NCBI RefSeq assembly: GCF_000948975.2
Contig: NZ_CP059735.1
Span: forward strand, 1,922,001 to 1,986,000
Source: Thalassomonas actiniarum
Lineage (GTDB): Bacteria; Pseudomonadota; Gammaproteobacteria; Enterobacterales; Alteromonadaceae
Length of the DNA stretch: 64,000 bases
Direction of reading: 5' to 3'
The position numbers and the translations under genes were made by a program. Shown piece by piece: positions 18,667-28,159 of this stretch. A model generated the notes under the pieces. The model made no database searches. It saw nothing but the letters and a program-made list of their open reading frames with translations, and was not told the origin of the DNA. Each line of letters begins with the position of its first letter. The first letter of the stretch is position 1.

Positions 18667-18945
18667 ATGGCCGTAGCCTGTGCCCATCATATTTTAGTAA
18701 AAAGTGAAAAATTAGCGCAAAAATTAAAAGAGGAAATCGCCAAAGGCGCCGACTTTGGTAAAGTCGCCCGAAAACATTCTATCTGCCCGTCCGGGAAAAA
18801 AGGCGGCGATCTGGGGGAATTTCGTCCCGGTCAAATGGTGAAAGCTTTTGATAATGTTGTCTTTAAAAAAGAAGTACTTAAAGTACATGGTCCGGTAAAA
18901 ACCCGTTTTGGCTACCATTTGATTAAAACAATTTATCGTACTTAA
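18667..18945 (+). CDS. ppiC: Parvulin-type peptidyl-prolyl isomerase (PpiC-like)
   Basis: This 92-residue single-domain cytosolic rotamase catalyses cis/trans isomerisation of prolyl bonds. It contains the parvulin signature: [15 protein letters not shown] at the start, then [20 protein letters not shown] and [18 protein letters not shown], ending [11 protein letters not shown]. Length and motifs match E. coli PpiC. It is a solitary gene, divergent from the M1 aminopeptidase, with its own -10 element. Confidence 0.93.
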   Translation: MAVACAHHILVKSEKLAQKLKEEIAKGADFGKVARKHSICPSGKKGGDLGEFRPGQMVKAFDNVVFKKEVLKVHGPVKTRFGYHLIKTIYRT

Positions 18946-19065
18946 TCAAAAGTTTAGATGGAATTTGAGTTTTTTATAAAATTTATTTATTTTGCTTTTA
19001 AACCTTTTTGTTGTTTGGCTTCACTCATTTAAATAACGAAACGCTAAAAACAATAAAGGTTTATT

Positions 19066-19845
19066 ATGAATAAAGTAACTGCATTTGCTACCGGCGCCCT
19101 GTTACTGGGTCAGGGAATACTAAGTCAACCCGCAATGAGCCATATGGGCTTTGGGCATGACAAGACCTTGCAAAAAACCAGGACCTTAACCCTGGAAGTG
19201 GCAAACATGTCGGAGCTGGTGATTGAAGCCGGCGCCGGTTCCATGGAAATAAAATCTGCCGATATTGATCAGATCCAGGTCACCGCCAAAATATATCAGG
19301 AGCAGCCTCATGATAATTATTGCCTGTCTCTAAGCCGGAAAAATAATCAGGCGCTGTTGGAGTCGGCAAGCTGTCGTGATGATCGTTATGATAACCATGA
19401 GACCAATATCGATCTGACGGTACTGGTCCCGCAAGAACTGGCACTGGATATCCGCGATGGCTCCGGATTTATTCAGGTTGAAGGTGTCGCCAAGGCTAAA
19501 ATTGTCGATGGTTCAGGTTATATCGATATCCGCAATATCAGCGGGCAGGTTGATATTCATGACGGCTCTGGTTTGATCACCGCCGTTAATATAGATAAAA
19601 ACCTGGATATTACCGATGGCTCAGGGGCCATTGAGGTGCGCTCGGTGGCAGGTGATTTGGCGATCAGCGATGGCTCAGGCGGCATTGATATTAGTTCGGT
19701 TGAGGGGGCTGTAGTGATTCGTGACGGTTCCGGCAGCATCAGTGTTGATCAGGCCGGGCGCTTTGAATTATTGGCGGACGGCTCAGGCAGTGTCGATGTC
19801 AGCAACATCCGCGGTGAAGTGGTGATGAACGGCCACGGACGTTAA
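19066..19845 (+). CDS. Secreted DUF4097-like beta-solenoid protein with DGSG repeats
   Basis: A 259-residue secreted protein: a signal peptide (about 1-25), then a beta-rich domain (45-125) like DUF4097/DUF2807 putative adhesin folds. From residue 131 the motif DGSG recurs seven times at an almost constant 18-residue spacing (one gap of 17). Each repeat has the form DGSGxIxVxxVxGxxxI, which fits a right-handed parallel beta-solenoid with Asp-Gly turns. It probably stays in the periplasm or on the surface. Biochemical function is unknown. The ATG follows an AAAGG site. Confidence 0.8.
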   Translation: MNKVTAFATGALLLGQGILSQPAMSHMGFGHDKTLQKTRTLTLEVANMSELVIEAGAGSMEIKSADIDQIQVTAKIYQEQPHDNYCLSLSRKNNQALLESASCRDDRYDNHETNIDLTVLVPQELALDIRDGSGFIQVEGVAKAKIVDGSGYIDIRNISGQVDIHDGSGLITAVNIDKNLDITDGSGAIEVRSVAGDLAISDGSGGIDISSVEGAVVIRDGSGSISVDQAGRFELLADGSGSVDVSNIRGEVVMNGHGR

Positions 19846-19985
19846 ATTTCTCGTTTTATCAGTTACTTTGGCTGCCGGTTTCGTCTCCCGACAGCCTTGT
19901 ATCAGCTTGTGATTGCCAATTTCGGGTATTAAAATAGTGCCCGCGAATGATCTAGCTAATACAAGGCAAAGGGAGCTTCTATCTG

Positions 19986-22925
19986 ATGAAAATAATGCCG
20001 GTACTGATTTTTATTTTTTCTGTCATTTGTTTGCCTGTTGCGGCTGCTGTATATCCGCAAAGCCTTGATGAAGCCAAAGGCCAGCAACATCACAGTTCTG
20101 CTGTTCTCTCCTTCAATAAACCACACAGTCTGTCAAATGAAAGTGCAGGGGGGGATCCACTGCAAACCCTGACAACCCGTTATGGCAGAATTCATTATCA
20201 CAGAGACTATCAGGCTTTTGCCGAGGAAATCGCCAGGCGTTTTGATGCTGTCTACCTTGATGTCGGCAAACTGATAGGTTTTAACCGGGAAGAAAAACTC
20301 GACCTGGTGATCGGTGACGAGATCCACCGGGCCAATGGTACGGCTTTGCCTATGGCGGCGGGCTCTTTGCTCAAACTTTACACCAGCGCCCCCCGCTCTG
20401 AGCAGGGACTGGGATTTTACAGCGACTGGCTGGATTTAGTGCTCAGTCATGAACTGGCCCATAAAATCCATCTGGCCGAGCCGGGCAGGAGCTGGCGTTC
20501 CACTTTGGACCCTTACCTGCTTGAAGCCGATGCCATCAATGCCGGCCGTTATCCCCGCTGGGTTGCCGAAGGTTATGCCACGGTGATCGAAACGGAATTT
20601 ACCGGGCAGGGGCGCATTCACAGTGATTATGTCAAAAGCTTATTGCAGCAATGGGCGCTTGAGGGTCAGCTGCCGAGCTATGGTGAGCTAAACGGCAGCA
20701 AGCGTTACCTGGGGCGGACCATGATGTATTATCAGGGCAGCGCTTTCCTCTACTGGTTGCAACAAGAATACGGCGCGGAGAAGTTATCGCATTTATGGCG
20801 TCGTGCGACCGCAATAAAACATCGCTCGTTCGAGCAGGCCTTTACCGGTTTGTTTCTCGACTCGCCGGAAAACCTCTATAAGCAATTTGTCGCCGAACAG
20901 GTTTACCTGGCCAGGTTGGCTCTGGGGGAGGCGCAGCCGAGCGGGCAATTATGGCAGGACAATGGTTTTAAAGTGCTCAGCAGCGAACCTTCATTGGATC
21001 AAAAGCAGATATTGCAACTTGAGCAGGATAAAAAAGGTTATATCAGCTTGAGTGTGTTTGGCCTGGATGAAAATAGCAAAGCCAGGGAAAAGTTTGAAAA
21101 CAATAACCGCGAGCTGCTGGCCAAAGACCCTTTAGATGTTGCCGATACCCGGCCCCGGGTGTTTAATCCAAAAGCCCTGTATCGGGTGAAAAGCAATAAA
21201 AAGCATCAGTGGCGCCGTGCCCGCTACCTGGACGACCAACACGCCCTGGTGCTGCAATATCAACGGCAGGACAATCATGAACTGGGTTTTGAACTGGCAA
21301 AAGTGAACCTGAAAAGCGGGCAGGTGGATAAGCTTAGCCAAGGTCTGCGGCTGCAAGATTATGTCTTGAGCACGGATAAAAGCTCGGTGCTGGCGGTTTC
21401 ACACTTTGCCGGCTTTAACCAGCTGCTGAAAATCTCCCTTAAAGACGGCAGCTGGCAAGAAGTGAGCGAAAAGCGCTTTAATTACCCTATGGATAATCTG
21501 AGTCTGTCTCCTGACGGCAGTCGTTTAGCCCTGATGGCCCTTTATGAAAAACAGTGGCACATTCATCTTTATGATTTGACCAAGGGGCAGTGGCAGGTAG
21601 TTAAGCTGCCGCTGCAGGGAAATTATCTTTCCTATCTGCGCTGGCAGCCTTCGGGACTTTACTTTAGCTATAGCGGCAAAAACAGCCACGCTGATAGCAA
21701 AAATAACAAGGCGCAGGGTATCAATGTCTATCGCTTAAACCTGGAAAATAACAGCTGGCAGCAATTAACCCGGGGAAATCATATCAGCACAGCGGCCTTT
21801 GCTTTGGATGAAAACCGCTTGTTTTATTTAGCGACCACCAGTGAGGGGCAGGATACTTATTCGCAGGACATCAGTGACATGAATCAGCAGACGGACAAGG
21901 CGTTTGCCCATGGCATGTTCAGCTTATTGCCGGTAAGCAATCCCTTGTTGTCTGCCTCTTTGCCCGGGGAAAAAATAAACCAAAGAGCCGGCGAAAGTGA
22001 AGCTTACGGACCGGGACCGCAAGTGGCAACCTTGGCACTTGGTACCTATATCAGCGATGTGGATCGCGGCGTAGAACTGCTTGCCCGGGGAGGTGATCCG
22101 TTTGCAAGGCTGCGCTGGCAGCTTGCCTGGAGTCACGGTGATTTGCAGCAAAACAGCGCATTAAAGTTCAAAAGCACCTTATCCGATATCAAGATATACG
22201 CCGAGCTGCTTGATAACGACTACCGGGGGCAGCACTTGCGACAGCGCATTAAAGCGGTAAACGGGGAAGTTTCCCGGGATATATATTTAACAGACAACAG
22301 CCGCCTGCGCTTAAGGGCGGGGCTTGGCCATGAGAAAGTCACCAGGCCACTGGCCGAGTTTAAGTCAATGCATTACCGCCTGCAGGGGGACTTTAGCTTT
22401 GATGATGCCATAGGCAAGTTTCATTACGGCTTTGGCCTTAATGCCCTGGCCATGGATTATCACGGTGATGGACAAGACTGGCAGCGCTTTGATTACGGCC
22501 TGTCCACCCGGGCGGGTTATCAGGACATGCATTTGGGCTATGCCTACAGGGATCATGATTTATCCGGCACTATACCCGGCTATGGTCTGTTAACTTTTGG
22601 CGGGCAGCTAACGTCTGCCTCGAGTGAGCTAGCGGGTAAGGAGTTGCTGGATTCACGTTTTCCTCTGGCATGGCAAAGCGGTTTTCGCTTTCGTCAGCAC
22701 AGGATAAATATGCGCTTTAACAGTCTGGACTTTTTCTATCTCAGGCATAAAACCGACCAGGCAAAAGCTTTATCTTCCTACGGCTTGCAAATGATGACTT
22801 CGGTGGATAATACCAGTGCGTTACTTGACGGGCTAAATTTGAAATTTTCTGTTAACTGGTTTGAAAACCAGTGGCATCAGGATGAAGACATGATGTCGCT
22901 GTCTTTAATGTACAACTTTAAATAG
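19986..22925 (+). CDS. Putative outer-membrane metalloprotease with propeller and C-terminal beta-barrel
   Basis: This 979-residue protein begins with a signal peptide (about 1-21). An MA-clan metallopeptidase-like domain follows, with HELAH (155-159) and a downstream glutamate, E195, in WVAEGYATVIE, the gluzincin arrangement. Residues of about 320-640 contain WD40/TolB-like beta-propeller strands (for example DNLSLSPDGSRLALMALYEK). The last 300 residues show alternating amphipathic strands and end in LSLMYNFK, a typical outer-membrane beta-barrel terminus with a C-terminal aromatic residue. It may therefore be an outer-membrane protein that carries its own protease. The substrate is unknown. 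Confidence 0.8.
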   Translation: MKIMPVLIFIFSVICLPVAAAVYPQSLDEAKGQQHHSSAVLSFNKPHSLSNESAGGDPLQTLTTRYGRIHYHRDYQAFAEEIARRFDAVYLDVGKLIGFNREEKLDLVIGDEIHRANGTALPMAAGSLLKLYTSAPRSEQGLGFYSDWLDLVLSHELAHKIHLAEPGRSWRSTLDPYLLEADAINAGRYPRWVAEGYATVIETEFTGQGRIHSDYVKSLLQQWALEGQLPSYGELNGSKRYLGRTMMYYQGSAFLYWLQQEYGAEKLSHLWRRATAIKHRSFEQAFTGLFLDSPENLYKQFVAEQVYLARLALGEAQPSGQLWQDNGFKVLSSEPSLDQKQILQLEQDKKGYISLSVFGLDENSKAREKFENNNRELLAKDPLDVADTRPRVFNPKALYRVKSNKKHQWRRARYLDDQHALVLQYQRQDNHELGFELAKVNLKSGQVDKLSQGLRLQDYVLSTDKSSVLAVSHFAGFNQLLKISLKDGSWQEVSEKRFNYPMDNLSLSPDGSRLALMALYEKQWHIHLYDLTKGQWQVVKLPLQGNYLSYLRWQPSGLYFSYSGKNSHADSKNNKAQGINVYRLNLENNSWQQLTRGNHISTAAFALDENRLFYLATTSEGQDTYSQDISDMNQQTDKAFAHGMFSLLPVSNPLLSASLPGEKINQRAGESEAYGPGPQVATLALGTYISDVDRGVELLARGGDPFARLRWQLAWSHGDLQQNSALKFKSTLSDIKIYAELLDNDYRGQHLRQRIKAVNGEVSRDIYLTDNSRLRLRAGLGHEKVTRPLAEFKSMHYRLQGDFSFDDAIGKFHYGFGLNALAMDYHGDGQDWQRFDYGLSTRAGYQDMHLGYAYRDHDLSGTIPGYGLLTFGGQLTSASSELAGKELLDSRFPLAWQSGFRFRQHRINMRFNSLDFFYLRHKTDQAKALSSYGLQMMTSVDNTSALLDGLNLKFSVNWFENQWHQDEDMMSLSLMYNFK

Positions 22926-23017
22926 CGGGGGAGATTTTGGTTATTTGTTCACCCCTGGTCTTGCGGGCCCGGCCAAGAGTGAACATGGGATTGATTTTAT
23001 GGTAACAGCAACAGTCT

Positions 23018-23566
23018 TTAACGTTTTATCCTGCCCCGTGTTTGACGTGCGCTATGCAGCAGTAACAAACCCGCTAATATCAGCAGGGGCAAAGTGGCGG
23101 GTGCCGGCACCAGCACATTGCCCAGTTGCCCCCTGACAGAGCCCGGGGGAAATTCAGCGGTGTGGACATTGATATAAAAACCTTCGGGCGCATTAATAAT
23201 GGTATTTACATCCGCAAGGCTGGCCACCAGGGAATCTATCAGGGTATTGGCACCACCTGAAGTATTGACCCCAAGGTTGATGAAGACACCGGCATTGATA
23301 CCAACTGTGCCCCCCGGGCCGTGGATATGCATGGCAAGGGGCGTATCGATATTGGCATAGGTCAAGTCCCAGGAAATTAAACCTGTAACGTCATCAAAGC
23401 TGATGGTACCGCTGGCGGTGCCGTCGAGATCGCTAACGGGGACTTCTTGCAGGCCATCAAGTTCCATTTGATAGGTGATTAAACTGGCGCTGGCCAGGCC
23501 TGGTAACAGGCAGAGCATAAAACAAATTATCGCCGGCCATTTGCCGGTTTTCAGTGCTTTTATCAT
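23018..23566 (-). CDS. CHRD-domain protein with PEP-CTERM-like sorting signal
   Basis: A 182-residue secreted protein with a signal peptide (about 1-27) and one CHRD domain, recognised by LDGLQEVPVSDLDGTASGT, MHIHGPGG and the closing FYINVHTAEFPPGSVRGQL. The C-terminus is a tripartite sorting signal: VPAPATLPL, a hydrophobic stretch and a basic tail (RQTRGRIKR), close to a degenerate PEP-CTERM signal. Such proteins are processed by an exosortase/EPS-linked system, whose enzyme is not in this window. It is convergent with the barrel metalloprotease gene. Confidence 0.85.
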   Translation of the reverse strand: MIKALKTGKWPAIICFMLCLLPGLASASLITYQMELDGLQEVPVSDLDGTASGTISFDDVTGLISWDLTYANIDTPLAMHIHGPGGTVGINAGVFINLGVNTSGGANTLIDSLVASLADVNTIINAPEGFYINVHTAEFPPGSVRGQLGNVLVPAPATLPLLILAGLLLLHSARQTRGRIKR

Positions 23567-23923
23567 GACTTTTCCTATCTGTTTAATAAAGGTTTACGGC
23601 ATTTCTCTCGGTAAAAAGTCAGGCATAATTTAAACCATTTCTGCTAGTTTTTTGTTTTCTTGGAAATTCTTTTTTGAAAAAGGCTGGGAAAGAATAACAG
23701 CAGGTAAAGTTGTAAAAAACACCGACAGCCTTTATCTGCTGCCGTTCAGGATAATAGCAACTCTCTAATCTGTTTTTTCGATTGTAATGATAGTTTTAAT
23801 TTGTTTTATTGTTTTTTAACTTTGGCTGATAATGAACTCATTGAAACGGGCAAGTAAATGAAATTGCCTTACGCTTAACCTAATACTTAAACAACGAAAG
23901 ATAAATTCAACAGGAGCTCAATC
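23567..23923. other. 357-bp divergent intergenic region
   Basis: AT-rich DNA between the minus-strand CHRD gene and the plus-strand peroxiredoxin gene. It should hold both promoters, but no strong consensus element, operator or small ORF was identified. The peroxiredoxin start is preceded by an ACAGGAG ribosome-binding site. Confidence 0.5.
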
Positions 23924-24655
23924 ATGCTAAACAATAAAGAAGGTCAAACTATCCCGGCGGTAACTTTTGCAACACGTGATAACGATCAGTGGGTCAACCG
24001 CACCACGGAAGAATTATTTGCCAACAAAACCGTCGTGGTTTTTTCTCTGCCAGGGGCATTTACCCCGACTTGTTCATCCACTCACTTGCCGCGTTTTAAT
24101 GAACTGGCCAATACCTTTAAGGCTAACGGCGTTGACGACATTATCTGTATGTCGGTAAACGATACCTTTGTGATGAATGCCTGGGCGGCGGATCAGGAAG
24201 CGGGCAATATCACCCTAATCCCCGACGGTAACGGCGAATTTACCGACGGCATGGGCATGCTGGTGGACAAAAACGACTTAGGCTTTGGCAAGCGCAGCTG
24301 GAGATACTCTATGTTGGTGAAAAATGGTGTAGTGGAAAAAATGTTTATCGAGCCGGAAGTTGACGGCGACCCGTTTGAAGTGTCCGATGCCGATACCATG
24401 CTGGAATACATTAACCCAGAGGCGAAAAAGCCAGAAGCGGTTTCTTTATTCACTAAACCCGGCTGCCCTTTCTGTAAGAAAGCCAAAGAGCTGTTAACCG
24501 AGCAGGGACTGGCGTTTGAAGAAATCGTTCTGGGCAAAGATGCCAGTTTAACCAGCTTAAAAGCGATATCCGGTAATGAAACCGTGCCGCAAGTATTCAT
24601 CGGCGGTAAGTTAATCGGCGGCAGTGAAGCGTTAGCACAACACTTCGGTCAGTAA
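23924..24655 (+). CDS. Hybrid peroxiredoxin-glutaredoxin (Prx5-Grx fusion)
   Basis: Thiol peroxidase that reduces hydrogen and alkyl peroxides using glutathione through its own glutaredoxin domain. Residues 1-160 form a peroxiredoxin-5-like domain with the peroxidatic cysteine C50 in [12 protein letters not shown]. Residues of about 170-243 form a glutaredoxin with CPFC (181-184) and the glutathione-site segment [14 protein letters not shown]. The 243-residue length matches the known PGdx fusion of Haemophilus and Vibrio. An Lpd-like flavoprotein gene follows 96 bp downstream after a hairpin. Confidence 0.95.
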   Translation: MLNNKEGQTIPAVTFATRDNDQWVNRTTEELFANKTVVVFSLPGAFTPTCSSTHLPRFNELANTFKANGVDDIICMSVNDTFVMNAWAADQEAGNITLIPDGNGEFTDGMGMLVDKNDLGFGKRSWRYSMLVKNGVVEKMFIEPEVDGDPFEVSDADTMLEYINPEAKKPEAVSLFTKPGCPFCKKAKELLTEQGLAFEEIVLGKDASLTSLKAISGNETVPQVFIGGKLIGGSEALAQHFGQ

Positions 24656-24665
24656 TCACCTCTGA

Positions 24666-24711
24666 CGGCGGGCTGTAACTGAAGTTATAGCCTCGCCGGG
24701 AAAATTTTTCT
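24666..24711 (+). terminator. Long hairpin between the peroxiredoxin and Lpd-like genes
   Basis: CGGCG (24666-24670) pairs with CGCCG (24694-24698). Inside it GGCT pairs with AGCC and TAACT with AGTTA, giving a nearly continuous stem, followed by AAAATTTTTC. It may be a terminator or an attenuator separating the two redox genes. Confidence 0.55.
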
Positions 24712-24751
24712 CAGCGACAAACTTGTCATCATTCTTTTTTGGGGAAGTAAA

Positions 24752-26203
24752 ATGAAAATCATCAATACCGATGTTGCGATTCTTGGTGCCGGAACGGCAG
24801 GGTTAGGAGCATACCGGGCCGCGAAAGCCCATACCGATAAGGTGATCTTAATTGAAAACGGTCCTTATGGCACTACCTGTGCCCGCGTGGGATGTATGCC
24901 GAGTAAGTTATTAATTGCCGCTGCAGAAAAAGTCCATCAGATACAAGCAGCGAGTCCTTTTGGCATCCAGGTTGAAGTGCCGCCTGTGGTACATGGTAAA
25001 GCGGTGATGAAACGGGTGCGTGAGGAAAGAGATCGCTTCGCCGGTTTTGTGGTTGATACTGTCGAAGACTTTCCCGAGCAGGATAAAATTCGCGGTAAAG
25101 CCAGGTTTATCAACAATCACCAGTTACAGGTTGATGATCATACCTTGATCAATGCCAAACGTGTGGTGATAGCGACCGGCTCACGTCCCAGTTATCCGGG
25201 TTTTTTCAATAATGTCAGCGACCGCCTGATAGTCAACGATGATCTGTTTGACTGGCAGGATCTGCCTGAATCGGTTGCGGTTTTTGGCCCCGGTGTGATT
25301 GGTTTGGAGCTGGGACAGGCGCTGCACCGCTTAGGCGTTAAAGTGAAGGTCTTTGGCATCGGCGGTGCACTGGGGCCGCTGACAGACCCTGAAGTTGCTG
25401 CTTACAGTAAAGCGAAATTAGCCGAGGAGTTTTACCTGGATACCGACGCCAAAGTCTTGTCCATGAAAAAAGTCGGCGATAAAGCACAGCTGAACTTTAT
25501 TAACCTTGAAGGCGAGGAAGTGGTAGAGCAGTTTGATTATTTACTTGCCGCTACCGGTCGTCGCCCTAATACCGATAATTTAGGGCTGGAAAATACCGAT
25601 TTAGTGCTGGACGAACGCGGCGTGCCGCTGGCGGATGAAAAAACCATGCAATGCGGCACCAGTAATATTTTTATCGCCGGAGATGCCAGCAACATGTTGC
25701 CGCTGTTACATGAAGCGGCGGATCAGGGCAAGATTGCCGGAGATAATGCCGGGCGTTTGCATCGCGCCAAGCCCGGATTAAGACGCACGCCGATTTCCGT
25801 GGTGTTCTCCGATCCCCAGATTGCCATGGTGGGGGCAAGTTATCGCCAGTTAGAGCAGGAATACGGCAGTTGCCAGTGTTTTGCTGTCGGGGAAGTCTCG
25901 TTTGAAGATCAGGGGCGCAGCCGGGTGATGCTGAAAAACAAAGGTATGTTGCGGGTATATGCCCAGCAAGGCACGGGATTATTTTTAGGGGCGGAAATGT
26001 TTGGCCCGGCGGCAGAGCATATTGCCCACTTGTTATCCTGGGCAGTGCAAAACAAGATGACGGTGGCACAGATGCTGGATATGCCTTTTTACCACCCGGT
26101 GATAGAGGAAGGGGTACGTACCGCTTTGCGGGATTTAAACGCGAAACTGCACTTGGGACCGGAAATTATTTCCCACTGTATCGAGTGTGGTCCTGGGGCA
26201 TAA
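24752..26203 (+). CDS. Dihydrolipoyl dehydrogenase-like flavoprotein disulfide reductase
   Basis: FAD- and NAD(P)H-dependent class I disulfide reductase, 483 residues. The FAD dinucleotide motif [13 protein letters not shown] is near the N-terminus. The redox disulfide is C43/C48 in [13 protein letters not shown], which deviates from the canonical GGTCLNVGCIPSK. A second dinucleotide motif lies in [14 protein letters not shown], and the C-terminal active-site HP is in FYHPVIEEG. No 2-oxoacid dehydrogenase genes are adjacent, so it is not the main Lpd of a pyruvate dehydrogenase operon. Its partner is unknown; proximity to the peroxiredoxin-glutaredoxin suggests a redox-stress role. Confidence 0.88.
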   Translation: MKIINTDVAILGAGTAGLGAYRAAKAHTDKVILIENGPYGTTCARVGCMPSKLLIAAAEKVHQIQAASPFGIQVEVPPVVHGKAVMKRVREERDRFAGFVVDTVEDFPEQDKIRGKARFINNHQLQVDDHTLINAKRVVIATGSRPSYPGFFNNVSDRLIVNDDLFDWQDLPESVAVFGPGVIGLELGQALHRLGVKVKVFGIGGALGPLTDPEVAAYSKAKLAEEFYLDTDAKVLSMKKVGDKAQLNFINLEGEEVVEQFDYLLAATGRRPNTDNLGLENTDLVLDERGVPLADEKTMQCGTSNIFIAGDASNMLPLLHEAADQGKIAGDNAGRLHRAKPGLRRTPISVVFSDPQIAMVGASYRQLEQEYGSCQCFAVGEVSFEDQGRSRVMLKNKGMLRVYAQQGTGLFLGAEMFGPAAEHIAHLLSWAVQNKMTVAQMLDMPFYHPVIEEGVRTALRDLNAKLHLGPEIISHCIECGPGA

Positions 26204-26270
26204 AGTACCTGGAAATAAGCGATTTTCTTTACGAGTAGATCACGAAACAGATAAAAATCAGGAGCATTAT

Positions 26271-26681
26271 ATGACAACTTTATTAGTAAAAGATTATTTA
26301 ACCCCGGATGTGGCTAAGCTTGATGAGAGCACGTCTTTGAGTCAGGCGATTGAATTGCTGCAAGATGCCAAGGTGATTTCTTTGCCTGTGGTGAACGGGC
26401 AAAATGAATTAATCGGTTTTGTGTCTGAGCAGGATTTGATCAAGCCGTTACTCGAAGGCAGTTATTATTGCGACGGTGCGGTTAAGGTTGGCGATTTTAT
26501 GCAAACAGAGCTGGTAACCGTGACCCCAAACATGAATGTTTTTGATATCGCCCAGAGCATGGATAACCAGCGGCCGAAAAGTTATCCTGTGGTCGAGGAT
26601 GGCAAGTTTGTTGGCATGTTGTACCGCGCTGATGTGTTATCTGCCTTGAATAAACATTATCAATCCTGCCAACCGGCTTAG
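26271..26681 (+). CDS. CBS-domain protein
   Basis: A 136-residue cytosolic protein made of two CBS motifs (about 1-60 and 70-130), forming one Bateman module that usually senses adenosine nucleotides. Typical segments are VKDYLTPDVAKLDESTSLSQ, ISLPVVNGQNELIGFVSEQDL and SYPVVEDGKFVGMLYRADVL. The ATG at 26271 is chosen over an in-frame start at 26187 because CAGGAG lies 7 bp upstream and the domain begins there. It has no output domain of its own and follows the Lpd-like gene in the same direction. Confidence 0.9.
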   Translation: MTTLLVKDYLTPDVAKLDESTSLSQAIELLQDAKVISLPVVNGQNELIGFVSEQDLIKPLLEGSYYCDGAVKVGDFMQTELVTVTPNMNVFDIAQSMDNQRPKSYPVVEDGKFVGMLYRADVLSALNKHYQSCQPA

Positions 26682-26795
26682 TTACAGATGCGGCCAAGAA
26701 TGTTAGCACCGGGTAAAATAGTCGGGATTTCAGTCACTTTTTTTGTTAGCGTATAGGGCAATAACGATGAACCCTTTACAGAAAAAGTGACTGTA

Positions 26796-27266
26796 ATGAA
26801 AAAATTAGTACTAACCCTGGTCGCAGGGGCATTATTGTCCGGATGTTCGGATGATGTTGGCAAGGTCAGCCTCGGGCTTTTTACCACCAAGGATGTGGTT
26901 ATTGAAGCCAATGTCGATCCTAAGGTGACCGGCGTCACCTGTCATATCAGCCATATCGAAGCCGATTTAGATTTTTCCGACCCTTCCGATATGTCCATTG
27001 CCTGTCGTCAGACCGGGGAAATTAATGCTACGCAGCTGGCAAAGATAGATCGCAGTAAAAATGGTGAAATAGTTTTTACCCAGTCCAAGAGTATTCTCTT
27101 TAAAACCCTCAAGGTCAGACGGATTTATGACGCTGAAAATAAGACTTTGATTTATCTGTCATATTCAACCAAAGAATCCAGTGGCAGCCATCGTCATTCT
27201 TTATCTACCGTCTCTTTGTACAATACCAAGGCTTGGGACTGGGCGCAGATGCAGGAGAAAAAATAA
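26796..27266 (+). CDS. creA: CreA family protein
   Basis: The 156-residue product matches the CreA family, exported proteins of unknown function conserved in Proteobacteria. The family core DPKVTGVTCHISHIEADLDF then SIACRQTGEI is clear. This copy has a lipoprotein-like signal, VAGALLSGC, with the cysteine near residue 17. Start at ATG 26796 (MKKLV) fits the signal peptide; an in-frame GTG lies 9 bp upstream. Only one base separates its stop from the next gene. Confidence 0.9.
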   Translation: MKKLVLTLVAGALLSGCSDDVGKVSLGLFTTKDVVIEANVDPKVTGVTCHISHIEADLDFSDPSDMSIACRQTGEINATQLAKIDRSKNGEIVFTQSKSILFKTLKVRRIYDAENKTLIYLSYSTKESSGSHRHSLSTVSLYNTKAWDWAQMQEKK

Positions 27267-27267
27267 T

Positions 27268-28059
27268 ATGTTTGCCGGATTGTTTAACAGCAAACCTGTG
27301 CTGGACAGCGGCTCCAGTGAGTGGATCTTAGATACCTTTGCCTGGGCGTTGGAGCATTTTGAACTGAATGTCTTTAAAGCCGATACTCAGCTGATTTTAC
27401 CCTCCAATGAGTTTTATCCGGGCAAAGTCAGCAGCATCAGCGAAATGGCGCAGTCGGTGTTCGATAAAACCCTGGCTTACGCCGGTATGCAACATTGGCC
27501 GGTGCAGCTGGTGCAACCCCAGCATTATCAGCAGCACAACCTGCCGAAACTATCTTTTGCCGGGGGCGTGCGCGGCGCCGGATCTGCTCCGGTTATTGCA
27601 GGGGATATTAACGGCCAGCAAAACATCTTGATCAGCTATAACCCGAATCAGATCAACCAGCCCCAGGATCTGATCGCCTCTTATGCCCAGTCGCTGTCTG
27701 CGGTGCTGATCCTGCAACAAGGTCATTTGCCGCCGGGCGGGCAGGAGTTTATGCCCCAGGCGGTGGACCTGGTGGCCTGTTTTATGGGCTTTGGCGTGAT
27801 GCTGGCCAATACAGCCTACCAGTTTAAAGGGGGCTGCGGATCTTGTTATAACCCCCGTGCCAACCGTGAAGTGGCCTTGCCGGAGCAGGAAATGCTTTAT
27901 TGCCTGGCCTTGTTTAGCGTATTAAAAGCGATTCCCGCCAAAACAGTGCTGGGTCAGTTAAAACCCCATTTAAAAGGCACCTTTAAAAAGGCTTATAAGG
28001 AGCTAGCGCAGAAGGTGAAACACTCACCGAATCCGGCGTTGCTTGCCGCTGTAAACTGA
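27268..28059 (+). CDS. Conserved protein of unknown function, coupled to creA
   Basis: A 263-residue soluble protein without a signal peptide or membrane helices. It begins MFAGLFNSKPVLDSGSSEWI; the ATG at 27268 is chosen since a GGAG site lies in the end of creA. The sequence has a central Gly/Ala-rich stretch (SFAGGVRGAGSAPVIAGDIN) and a CGSCYNPRANREVALPEQE segment with a CxxC pair. I do not recognise a family. The one-base gap to creA suggests translational coupling and possible functional linkage. Confidence 0.8.
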   Translation: MFAGLFNSKPVLDSGSSEWILDTFAWALEHFELNVFKADTQLILPSNEFYPGKVSSISEMAQSVFDKTLAYAGMQHWPVQLVQPQHYQQHNLPKLSFAGGVRGAGSAPVIAGDINGQQNILISYNPNQINQPQDLIASYAQSLSAVLILQQGHLPPGGQEFMPQAVDLVACFMGFGVMLANTAYQFKGGCGSCYNPRANREVALPEQEMLYCLALFSVLKAIPAKTVLGQLKPHLKGTFKKAYKELAQKVKHSPNPALLAAVN

Positions 28060-28159
28060 TGTTCACTCAAGCTGCCGGGTGATTGCTCAAGTCATTAAGC
28101 ACTAAAGGATTTACTCGGCTACACTAACAGGTAACACAAGTAATCATTGGATTTATCTG

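Noticed and set aside
22945-23136. 63-codon plus-strand frame overlapping the CHRD gene end
   Set aside because: Overlaps the C-terminal sorting signal of a well-supported minus-strand gene; no start signal.
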